A stretch of DNA of 6,485 nt, from contig CALHZE010000263.1 in the NCBI GenBank assembly GCA_938040915.1, positions 1 through 6,485 of the forward strand, in the 5' to 3' direction. Each line of letters begins with the position of its first letter. Positions within the stretch are counted from its first letter, which is position 1. This stretch comes from an uncultured Bacteroidia bacterium. GTDB lineage: Bacteria; Bacteroidota; Bacteroidia; Bacteroidales; CAJPTX01. The notes under the pieces are model-generated. The model saw only the letters and a list, made by a program, of their open reading frames with translations, had not been told where the DNA came from and ran no database searches. Below, piece by piece: positions 1 to 6,244 of the stretch. A program made the translations under genes and the position numbers.

Positions 1-650
1 GACCAGAAGGGAATACTGATATCATCCCAAAGATTAGAAGGAAAGGTTAGTCTGTAATTCCCCATTTCGGTTTCTTCCCAATCTTTGGGTTCTCCTGCAC
101 TTCGGTATGGCGCTAATACTCTACGTTTTTGTTTGACGGACTCGATGTCAAAATAATACTCCTGAGCATTCTTTACACCAAACCAAATATCCTCCATCGT
201 ATTCTTCCAATTCGCTTTAGCCCCCCTTCCCTTCTCGCGCTGCCATGTAATTCTGTTCATAACACAGAGTTCGTCAGACATTACGCTCATCAAAGCGTTG
301 GAACTGCGCCAATCGCCGCACATATACAAAGAGCCCGTGGGTTTGAGTTTCTTACAAACTGCAGCGAACCACGTTCGCAAATAATGAAGATACTCTTCGT
401 CCGAACAAGCTTTGAACGTCGTACCATGGAAATCTTTAGAAAGATTGTAGGGCGGATCGATAATGATTAGGTCGGCAATCCCGTCGGGGATCTCTTGTAG
501 AACCTCCAATAAATCTCCCTGAATGATAACATCCTCAAACGATGAAAGTTGCCCGACATGCTCTGCTAAGGTAATGTTAGAAAATAACTCTTCTTCCTCA
601 GCAGGGTCTATCGTTAGAGTTCTATTATTTTTAGCTCGTTCTTTTAACAT
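1..650 (-). CDS. Site-specific DNA methyltransferase, beta class (3' end beyond window)
   Basis: Reading from ATG at 650 to the left edge gives 216 codons with no stop. The catalytic motif DPPYN is at residues 65-69, after the strand DLIII, and LKPTGSLYMCGDW follows about 45 residues later. NRITWQREKGRGAK-NWKN-EDIWF then resembles the N6_N4 methylase family (N6-adenine or N4-cytosine transfer from S-adenosylmethionine). With the catalytic motif first, this is beta-class order; the AdoMet-binding DPFxGSGT and HPTQKP motifs should lie in the missing C-terminal part, about 80-100 residues by family habit. The last residues visible, SNLWDDISIPFW, fit the stretch just before HPTQKP. ATG 650 is the only ATG start: an in-frame TGA lies 18 bases upstream. 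The gene begins 10 bases after the galE stop. GC is 43% by hand count (280/650), clearly below its neighbours, suggesting transfer. Whether it belongs to a restriction-modification pair or is an orphan cannot be told here, and the target site is unknown. Confidence 0.9.
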   Translation of the reverse strand, partial: MLKERAKNNRTLTIDPAEEEELFSNITLAEHVGQLSSFEDVIIQGDLLEVLQEIPDGIADLIIIDPPYNLSKDFHGTTFKACSDEEYLHYLRTWFAAVCKKLKPTGSLYMCGDWRSSNALMSVMSDELCVMNRITWQREKGRGAKANWKNTMEDIWFGVKNAQEYYFDIESVKQKRRVLAPYRSAGEPKDWEETEMGNYRLTFPSNLWDDISIPFW

Positions 651-652
651 CG

Positions 653-660
653 CCCCCCCC
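653..660 (-). repeat. Homopolymer G8 tract between galE and the methyltransferase gene
   Basis: Eight consecutive G on the coding (minus) strand fill most of the gap between the galE TAA (661-663) and the methyltransferase ATG (648-650). It is the longest homopolymer I noticed in the window. It is purine-rich like a ribosome binding site but ends only two bases before the start codon. Because it lies after one stop and before the next start, a length change would alter initiation spacing rather than reading frame. Confidence 0.9.
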
Positions 661-1689
661 TTACCCCCTCAAGCGCTCCTCCCAACGCCAAGCGTCGCGA
701 AGGGCATCTTCTAGCGAGAACTCCGGACGCCACCCCAGCAGACGCCAAGCCTTTGTGGTGTCTGCACATACCTCGGCAACATCCCCAGGACGACGCGCTC
801 CGAGACGATACTGCACGTGCTTGCCCGTCACACGTTCAAAGGTATCTACTATCTCCAGCACCGAGACGCCGCGACCAGCACCGATATTCACAAAGTCCAT
901 ATTCTCTTCCCGCTGCGTACGTTCTAAGAACTCAAGAGCAAGGACGTGAGCACGGGCGAGGTCGCATACGTGGAAATAGTCCCGTAGGGGCGTACCATCT
1001 GGAGTCGGATAATCTGACCCAAAGATGGTTAACTCGGGCAATACCCCACAGGCTGTTTGCGTAATATACGGCAAAAGGTTGTTAGGCACGCCCTGCGGAA
1101 ACTCTCCTAAAAAGCCCGACGGATGCGCCCCTATCGGATTGAAATAGCGGAGCGCTAAACAGCGGAACTCCTTATATGCCGTAGCGACAGACTGTAATAT
1201 CTCCTCAGCCATAATCTTCGTGGCGCCATAAGGCGAGGTCGGCACGGCGCGCGGCGTAGCCTCGGTCACAGGGAGCTGCGTCGGCTCGCCATACACTGTT
1301 GCTGAACTTGAAAAGACGAAGTTCGCAATCCCGAAGGTCTGTGCCATTTCAAGCACGGTAAGCAGCCCATCCAGATTATTGCGATAGTACTTAAGGGGCT
1401 GACGTACGGACTCACCTACCGCCTTGTGTGCCGCAAAATGAATAATACCATCGATGGTAAAGACCTCGTCAAAGACGCGCCCCAGCTCCTCACGGTTGGC
1501 ACAGTCCACCTGAAAGAACTGCGGCTCAACACCGCTAATCCGTTTGATAAGACGCAAGACATCGAGGCGCGAATTACTCAGATTGTCGACCACCACCACC
1601 TCATAACCTCGTTCCTGTAATGCTACAACCGTATGCGAACCGATGTAGCCTAACCCACCGGTAACGAGTATACACCCCTTTTCGTCCAT
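661..1689 (-). CDS. galE: UDP-glucose 4-epimerase
   Basis: This 342-residue protein matches the usual GalE length (about 340). GalE interconverts UDP-glucose and UDP-galactose in the cytoplasm with tightly bound NAD, serving the Leloir pathway and supplying sugar donors for surface glycans. Seen in the sequence: the NAD-binding GGLGYIGSHT at 11-20; VDNLSNS at 34-40; SSSATVYG at 127-134, holding the catalytic Ser/Thr region; the catalytic Tyr154-xxx-Lys158 in SPYGATK; RYFNPIGAHPSG at 181-192; RDYFHVCDLA at 236-245; and RRPGD at 299-303. These make it an extended short-chain dehydrogenase of the GalE type rather than a dehydratase. The position matching E. coli Tyr299 is Val307 (see findings). 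It starts 14 bases after the rnr stop, with no Shine-Dalgarno site, and probably shares the rnr transcript. No other gal genes are in view, so a role in glycan precursor supply is as likely as galactose use. Confidence 0.95.
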   Translation of the reverse strand: MDEKGCILVTGGLGYIGSHTVVALQERGYEVVVVDNLSNSRLDVLRLIKRISGVEPQFFQVDCANREELGRVFDEVFTIDGIIHFAAHKAVGESVRQPLKYYRNNLDGLLTVLEMAQTFGIANFVFSSSATVYGEPTQLPVTEATPRAVPTSPYGATKIMAEEILQSVATAYKEFRCLALRYFNPIGAHPSGFLGEFPQGVPNNLLPYITQTACGVLPELTIFGSDYPTPDGTPLRDYFHVCDLARAHVLALEFLERTQREENMDFVNIGAGRGVSVLEIVDTFERVTGKHVQYRLGARRPGDVAEVCADTTKAWRLLGWRPEFSLEDALRDAWRWEERLRG

Positions 1690-1703
1690 TGTTGCGTTCG
1701 TTG

Positions 1704-3836
1704 TTATGCTAGTTCAAAATCTGTGATGCGTTTCTCTAAATCCGTACGCAAGACCCGCACTCTAACCGCATCCCCCAAGCGGAAGACACGCCCCCGACGG
1801 TTACCACGAAGCAAAAACTCGTCTGCCGAATAGAGGTAAAGGTCGTCAGTCAAATCCCTGACACTCACCAGTCCCTCACACTTCGACTCGACCAACTCCA
1901 CATAGAAACCATAATCGGTTACCCCCGAAATAACCCCGTCAAACGCCTTGCCGATAAAACGCGAGAGATACTCTACCTGTTTGTACTTGATAGAGGCACG
2001 CTCGGCATCCGCCGCCGTCTTCTCTTGCTCTGATGCCTGCACTGCTGCGGTCTCTAAAGCCGCCGCTGGGGCGGGATTCCCTTTCTCTAATACCGCCGTC
2101 AAGATGCGATGCACCATCATATCGGGGTAACGTCGGATGGGCGAGGTAAAGTGTGTATAGTCGTCAAAAGCCAAACCAAAGTGCCCAATATTGTGGGTAG
2201 AGTAAACCGCCTTTTCCATCGAGCGCACCGCAAGGAGACCGACAAAGTGCTCTTCGGGGCGTCCCTTAAAAGCCTCAAGAATCGCTCCGAACGCTTTACC
2301 ATCAAACCGTTCGAGGTCACCCTTATAGGGGACGCCTAACTTCGCGACGATACGCAAAAAGCCTTCCAGCTTCTCCGGACGCGGACGCGCATGCACACGG
2401 TAAACGAACGGATACTCTTTATCGCCCTTGCGAGCCTGTCGTACAAAAGCCGCCACCGTCCGGTTAGCCAGCAACATAAACTCCTCTATCAACTGGTGAG
2501 ACTCGGTGTAGGGTACTGGCTCTACGCCGAGAGGCACGCCTTTGTCATCCAAAAGGAAACGCACCTCCGCATTCGCAAAGTCAATCGCTCCCTGTGCGAA
2601 ACGCTCGCGGCGAAGCGATTGTGCCAACCGATTGAGTTCGCAAAGAGGCGTTGCCCATTCCGAAGCCTCCCCCTCGAGCACCTTCTGCACCTCCTCATAA
2701 GTGAAACGACGTTGCGAGCGGATCAGACTCCGCCCCATCCATTGGTCTAACACACGCCCTTTGCCGTCTAGCGTGAAGAGCACCGAGTAGGTCAGCTTGT
2801 CTTCGTCAGCGCGCAGGGAGCAGAGCTCGTTACAAAGTCGCTCGGGGAGCATCGGCACGGTGCGATCTACCAGATAGACCGACGTGCCACGCGCCTGCGC
2901 CTCTTGGTCTATAACGTCGTCTGGCTGCACATAGTAGGTCACATCGGCAATGTGTACCCCGATTTCGAAACGTCCGCCATCAAGGGCACGAAACGAAAGC
3001 GCGTCGTCATAATCTTTGGCGGTAACGGGGTCGATGGTAAACGTACACTCGCCACGGAAGTCGCGACGCCGCGCCACCTCGGCAGCCGTGATCTTGGCAC
3101 TGAGCTTATCTGCCGCGCGCGAGACCTCTTCCGGATAGGTATAGGGAAGGTCATACTCGGCAAGGATGGCGTGCATCTCCACCTCGTGCGTACCGCTATG
3201 CCCGAGCACCTCAACGATTTCGCCGTCAGGGTAACGTTCGTCCTCGTGCCAATCTTTGAAACGGACGCGCACCTTCATCCCATCCTGCTTGCGCCCTCCG
3301 GCGGGCATCCCGACGGCAATTGCCTTAAAAGCCGTTTTCGTGGTCGGAACGACAAAGCCATAACGTCCCTGTACGTAGAGCGTCCCCACATAAAACTCTC
3401 GCGCACGCTTTACGATCTCGATCACGCGTCCCGTGAGCAGATCCCCGCGCTTAGCCTTGTGGTAAACCACGCGCACCATGTCTCCCTCCAAGACCCGTAA
3501 CCCGCCGCGCAAGTCGACCTGCACCTGTGTGCCATCCGTAAGGGTTACATACGCTTTTCGTTCTCGGGGTTGGGCACTATAAATCCCCTCCCCCTCTAGC
3601 GGCGGCTGTGCTAACACATAACAGCCGTGCGCCACACGCCGGAGATAACCACTATCTGCCAACTCGCCCATCACCATATCAAAGAGACGCTGCACCCCGC
3701 GATCTTTGACTTGAAAAAAACGCGCAAGGAGTCGATAGTTCAACTCCTCGCGCGGATGGGTCATTGCATATTCCACCACCCACTGCGTCGCATCACGCTT
3801 GGAGATGCTGGGGCGGAGGCTCTGCCGTCTAGCCAT
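1704..3836 (-). CDS. rnr: Ribonuclease R (RNase II/RNB family 3'-5' exoribonuclease)
   Basis: The 710-residue product is a processive 3'-5' exoribonuclease that degrades structured RNA and takes part in RNA quality control. Domains in order: an N-terminal winged-helix-like part (about 15-75), two cold-shock/OB domains (about 83-215), the RNB catalytic domain (about 255-585) and an S1 RNA-binding domain (about 630-705, AFDGVISGVTDYGFYVEL). The metal-binding aspartates D269, D275, D277 and D278 in IDPVTAKDYDDAL have the spacing of RNase II D201, D207, D209 and D210. TSPIRRYPDMMVHR (564-577) is the second RNB signature, with arginines at 568-569. The N-terminal helix domain and S1 domain favour RNase R over RNase II. 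It is shorter than E. coli RNase R (813 residues), mainly because it lacks the long lysine-rich C-terminal tail. The start at 3836 is preceded by GAGGAGGA immediately before ATG. The gene lies 20 bases after the barrel-protein gene and 14 before galE, and is probably cotranscribed with both. Confidence 0.96.
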   Translation of the reverse strand: MARRQSLRPSISKRDATQWVVEYAMTHPREELNYRLLARFFQVKDRGVQRLFDMVMGELADSGYLRRVAHGCYVLAQPPLEGEGIYSAQPRERKAYVTLTDGTQVQVDLRGGLRVLEGDMVRVVYHKAKRGDLLTGRVIEIVKRAREFYVGTLYVQGRYGFVVPTTKTAFKAIAVGMPAGGRKQDGMKVRVRFKDWHEDERYPDGEIVEVLGHSGTHEVEMHAILAEYDLPYTYPEEVSRAADKLSAKITAAEVARRRDFRGECTFTIDPVTAKDYDDALSFRALDGGRFEIGVHIADVTYYVQPDDVIDQEAQARGTSVYLVDRTVPMLPERLCNELCSLRADEDKLTYSVLFTLDGKGRVLDQWMGRSLIRSQRRFTYEEVQKVLEGEASEWATPLCELNRLAQSLRRERFAQGAIDFANAEVRFLLDDKGVPLGVEPVPYTESHQLIEEFMLLANRTVAAFVRQARKGDKEYPFVYRVHARPRPEKLEGFLRIVAKLGVPYKGDLERFDGKAFGAILEAFKGRPEEHFVGLLAVRSMEKAVYSTHNIGHFGLAFDDYTHFTSPIRRYPDMMVHRILTAVLEKGNPAPAAALETAAVQASEQEKTAADAERASIKYKQVEYLSRFIGKAFDGVISGVTDYGFYVELVESKCEGLVSVRDLTDDLYLYSADEFLLRGNRRGRVFRLGDAVRVRVLRTDLEKRITDFELA

Positions 3837-3856
3837 TCCTCCTCAAGACTTGATTA

Positions 3857-4462
3857 CTAAAAGATGTAAGCGTAAGAGAGGCAAAGCCCCCTGTTATGTA
3901 GCTTTAGCTCCTTTACATTCGAAATATTGAGTAAGCCACGTTCCCAAGATAAGGAGAGTTGGTTGCCGAAGATACGAACCCCCGCATGAGCACGAAAGAA
4001 GAAATCGGTACGTGAAAAGTCATTGGGGAAGTCGATATCTTTCTTCTTGTCATTCACCTTCGTCGAACCCTTAAGAGCACAGCCATAAGCGCCACCGATC
4101 CCGACAAATACCCCCGTCTTTGCGATGGTGATTGGGAGGTTAATCATCACAGGAATATCCACATAGAGCAACGAATAGGTGGACTTAACCTTGCCCCCAC
4201 CCATCGCATTGCTTTCCATAGTAGCACCACGCGTTGCGAGCTGCACCGATGGTTCAAACTCTAGGTTAAGAATCGGAAGAGTGACCATCGCCCCCACTCC
4301 ACCCTGAAAGCCTGTCGTAGAGGAAAGCGTAACCCCCTCAACATTGGTGGAGAAGGAAGGGAACGAGATCCCCGCGCGGATAAATGGCGAAACCAACTGT
4401 GCCTGTGCCGCAAACGCCATAAGCACAGCAACAACCATCAAGAGTAGGCTTTTCTTCAACAT
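3857..4462 (-). CDS. Secreted outer-membrane beta-barrel protein, PorT-like family
   Basis: The 201-residue product begins with a clear signal peptide: basic MLKK, a hydrophobic core to about residue 18, then AQA before Gln22, a good signal peptidase I site. There is no lipobox Cys. The mature part is built of alternating short strands with Gly and aromatic residues: GFQGGVGAMVTLP at 51-63, LLYVDIPVMINLP at 98-110, GVFVGIGGAYG at 117-127 and AGVRIFGNQLSLSWERGL at 160-177. It ends in Phe201, as outer-membrane barrels usually do. The LYVDIPVMINLP block followed by a Gly-rich strand is the pattern of the PorT-type Bacteroidetes barrel family (outer membrane protein beta-barrel). That family is broad and mostly of unknown function, so I do not claim the type IX secretion role of PorT itself. 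The lysine-rich segment 132-142 probably forms a loop. The gene is first in the likely barrel-rnr-galE-methyltransferase unit and follows the pepD terminator. No convincing promoter was found; TACCTTGC at 4498-4505 is only a partial -7 match. Confidence 0.82.
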   Translation of the reverse strand: MLKKSLLLMVVAVLMAFAAQAQLVSPFIRAGISFPSFSTNVEGVTLSSTTGFQGGVGAMVTLPILNLEFEPSVQLATRGATMESNAMGGGKVKSTYSLLYVDIPVMINLPITIAKTGVFVGIGGAYGCALKGSTKVNDKKKDIDFPNDFSRTDFFFRAHAGVRIFGNQLSLSWERGLLNISNVKELKLHNRGLCLSYAYIF

Positions 4463-4541
4463 ATTCGTTTCGTGTTAAGAGTTTCTTTGTCTAGGGTGCA
4501 AGGTACGAAAAGAAAAGGAAAAGACACCCACAGGAGAAAAG

Positions 4542-4573
4542 AAAAAAGGGGCGCTGTGTAGCCACAGCCCCCC
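4542..4573 (-). terminator. Intrinsic terminator downstream of pepD
   Basis: On the minus strand a G/C stem runs GGGG-x-GCTGTG (4573-4563), has the loop GCTA (4562-4559), and returns CACAGC-x-CCCC (4558-4548), with one C/C-type mismatch in the middle (4552/4569). Six T follow at once (4547-4542), then CTTTTC. This is a textbook rho-independent terminator for transcription leaving pepD, which separates pepD from the barrel-rnr-galE unit. On the plus strand it is followed only by TTATCTCTTT, so activity in that direction would be weaker. Confidence 0.88.
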
Positions 4574-4627
4574 TTATCTCTTTCAGAAGTGTGTATCAAA
4601 ACTCCGTTTCCCGTCTTCTGTAGGGAC

Positions 4628-4639
4628 GTAGCATGCTAC
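4628..4639. repeat. 12-bp perfect palindrome, possible half of a dispersed repeat
   Basis: GTAGCATGCTAC reads the same on both strands. On its left is TGTAGGGAC; the right side does not carry the matching GTCCCTACA but reads AACTGCAAAC. The arrangement looks like one arm plus centre of a longer imperfect palindrome of the TAGGGACG...CGTCCCTA kind found scattered between genes in many bacteria. It lies in the untranslated region after pepD, where such elements often sit. Only one copy is in the window. Confidence 0.6.
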
Positions 4640-4724
4640 AACTGCAAACTGACCTTCTGATAATCAATGGATGTTTCTGTAAGAGAGATAACGCGATGCG
4701 CCCCTTTCCAGCGTTTTGACACAC

Positions 4725-6179
4725 CTAGCGCGGCGAGTTGGCAAGGATCTCCACCAAGAAGTCCCAGAAGAGCCCCACCGTCTCAATATTCACACGTTCG
4801 TCTGGGCTGTGAGGCGAAAGAATGGTGGGACCGAAGGAGATCATATCCATCCCGTGGTAAATACCACCAATAATACCACACTCTAGCCCTGCATGAATAG
4901 CCATAATCTTAGGTTCGCAACCGAACTTCGTCTTGTAAACCGATTGCATCACCTTGAGGATTGGCGACTCCATATTGGGCTTCCAGCCGGGGTAAGCGCC
5001 CGAGAACACGACCGAGCCCCCTATCATCTTAAATACCGCCTCCATCTGCTTAGAGAGCGCCATCTTGGCAGACTCGACACTGCTACGCATAAGACACAGA
5101 CCAGTAAAGTGCCCTTCGTCCATCTTCAGCGCGGCGAAGTTGGTCGAAGTCTCTACAAGCCCTGGCACAGAGTCACTCATCCGAATCACTCCATTCGGGC
5201 AATTATACACGCTACGCGTTAGTGCTAGATGGCTCTTTTCTGTCAAGACCTTGGCAGGGAGCGCCGTTTCAGCCACCACGACCTGTACGTCAGGGTCTGC
5301 AGCCGAGAGTTCTGACTTAATATCGGCTATAGACGCCGCAAGTCGCTCCTTAAGAGCTGCCAAGCTCTTAGCACTTACCACCACGGTAGCCTCTGCTTCG
5401 CGAGGGATGGCATTACGAAGACTCCCCCCCTGTGCCGTAGCTACCCGCACGCCAAGATCCTCTGCCTCAACGAGCAGACGCATCAAAAGCATAATCGAGT
5501 TACCACGCCCGAGGATAATATCCATCCCACTGTGTCCCCCCTTAAGCCCCTTCACCGTAAGGGTCAGCGCCTTAGCGTCGGCGGGGGTGTTTTCTACCTC
5601 GTAAGGTATCGAGATCGTCGCATCCATCCCGCCAGCACAGCCTACGTAAAGCTCACCCTCTGTCTCCGAGTCCATATTGATGAGGATGCGCCCCTTGAGG
5701 AAAGCGGGGTCTAAGTTATTCGCCCCAGTCATCCCCGTTTCTTCGTCTATCGTAAAGAGCGCCTCGATCGGACCGTGCTTAAGGTTGGTTGCCGCGAGGA
5801 CGCCCATCGCTGCCGCGACGCCCATCCCGTTATCTGCCCCGAGGGTCGTCCCACGCGCACGCACCCAGCCGCCATCGATGTAGGCATCGATCGGGTCTGT
5901 AAGAAAATCATGCTGCTTGTCAGAGTTCTTTTGCGGCACCATATCTAGGTGGGCTTGCAACACAATGATTTTGCGGTCTTCGTAACTGGGCGTTGCTGGT
6001 TTACGGATTAGGACATTGCCGAGCTTGTCGACGTGTGTTTCGAGCCCGAGCTTCTTACCAAAGTCCGCCATAAAGGCGGTGATGCGCTCCTCGTGCTTCG
6101 AGGGACGGGGGATCTGTGTGATGGCATAGAAGTTTTCCCAGATTGCGGCGGGCTTGAGACTCTTAATTTCTTGACTCAT
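4725..6179 (-). CDS. pepD: Aminoacyl-histidine dipeptidase (Xaa-His dipeptidase, M20 family)
   Basis: The 484-residue protein matches PepD in length (about 485). PepD is a cytoplasmic di-zinc peptidase that splits unspecific dipeptides, notably Xaa-His such as carnosine, and so feeds amino acids from imported peptides into metabolism. All expected catalytic positions are visible: His77 and Asp79 in QAHLDMV, bridging Asp116 in TLGADNG, catalytic Glu146 and ligand Glu147 in TIDEETG, Asp170 in NMDSE, and His457 in SPHSPDE. Their spacing follows that recalled for Vibrio PepD. The lid/dimerisation domain, about 185-395, contains GLKGGHSGMD with His216. There is no signal peptide. The start MSQEIKSLKPAAIWENF at 6179 fits the family N-terminus. 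The gene has its own promoter at 6213-6244 and ends in an intrinsic terminator, so it looks monocistronic, although queG readthrough is possible. It fits a proteolytic, peptide-using lifestyle, but that is inference. Confidence 0.95.
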   Translation of the reverse strand: MSQEIKSLKPAAIWENFYAITQIPRPSKHEERITAFMADFGKKLGLETHVDKLGNVLIRKPATPSYEDRKIIVLQAHLDMVPQKNSDKQHDFLTDPIDAYIDGGWVRARGTTLGADNGMGVAAAMGVLAATNLKHGPIEALFTIDEETGMTGANNLDPAFLKGRILINMDSETEGELYVGCAGGMDATISIPYEVENTPADAKALTLTVKGLKGGHSGMDIILGRGNSIMLLMRLLVEAEDLGVRVATAQGGSLRNAIPREAEATVVVSAKSLAALKERLAASIADIKSELSAADPDVQVVVAETALPAKVLTEKSHLALTRSVYNCPNGVIRMSDSVPGLVETSTNFAALKMDEGHFTGLCLMRSSVESAKMALSKQMEAVFKMIGGSVVFSGAYPGWKPNMESPILKVMQSVYKTKFGCEPKIMAIHAGLECGIIGGIYHGMDMISFGPTILSPHSPDERVNIETVGLFWDFLVEILANSPR

Positions 6180-6212
6180 GGTAGTCGTATTTTTAACACG
6201 TTAGACACATTC

Positions 6213-6244
6213 CAAAGATAAGGGTTTATTTTGACAGTAACAAA
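6213..6244 (-). promoter_or_regulatory. Bacteroidetes-type promoter for pepD
   Basis: On the minus strand TATCTTTG (6220-6213) matches the Bacteroidetes -7 consensus TAnnTTTG at every fixed base, and TTTG (6244-6241) matches the -33 element. The 20-bp spacing is typical of the primary sigma factor of this phylum. The start point would fall near 6206, giving a leader of roughly 27 bases before the pepD ATG (6179). The -33 box lies inside the last codons of queG, and the -7 box begins five bases past the queG stop. Confidence 0.8.

Larger units (their letters stand above)
4463..4724. other. Intergenic region between pepD and the barrel-protein gene
   Basis: These 262 bases hold no convincing gene. 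In transcription order (high to low) they contain about 150 bases of pepD 3' untranslated sequence with a 12-bp palindrome, the intrinsic terminator, and about 80 bases of pyrimidine-rich leader before the barrel gene (on the minus strand, T/C runs across 4507-4547). No tRNA cloverleaf or recognised riboswitch core was seen. An 8-bp inverted repeat, TTATCTCT (4574-4581) and AGAGATAA (4684-4691), brackets most of the untranslated part. Confidence 0.7.

Noticed and set aside
129..470. A 113-codon plus-strand open frame at the left end
   Set aside because: The minus strand here encodes the methyltransferase with DPPYN and other family blocks, so this frame is its shadow.
2904..3500. A 198-codon open frame on the plus strand opposite rnr
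   Set aside because: It is wholly antisense to the well-supported RNB domain of RNase R, has no recognisable motif, and is expected by chance opposite a GC-rich gene.
4471..4478. Octamer CGTGTTAA before the barrel gene, found in the opposite orientation before pepD (6193-6200), as a shared operator
   Set aside because: One 8-base match in A/T-rich leaders, in opposite orientations and at different distances, is readily explained by chance.
4498..4505. TACCTTGC upstream of the barrel gene as a -7 promoter box
   Set aside because: Only part of TAnnTTTG matches, and no TTTG lies about 20 bp upstream, so I do not call a promoter here.
5424..5430. G7 run (minus strand) inside pepD as a phase-variable tract
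   Set aside because: It encodes Gln-Gly-Gly in an intact full-length enzyme. A core metabolic gene with a short tract gives no real reason to expect switching.
5065..5604. A 179-codon plus-strand open frame opposite pepD
   Set aside because: It has the Ser/Arg/Ala-rich composition typical of a shadow frame and lies opposite intact PepD sequence with conserved catalytic residues.
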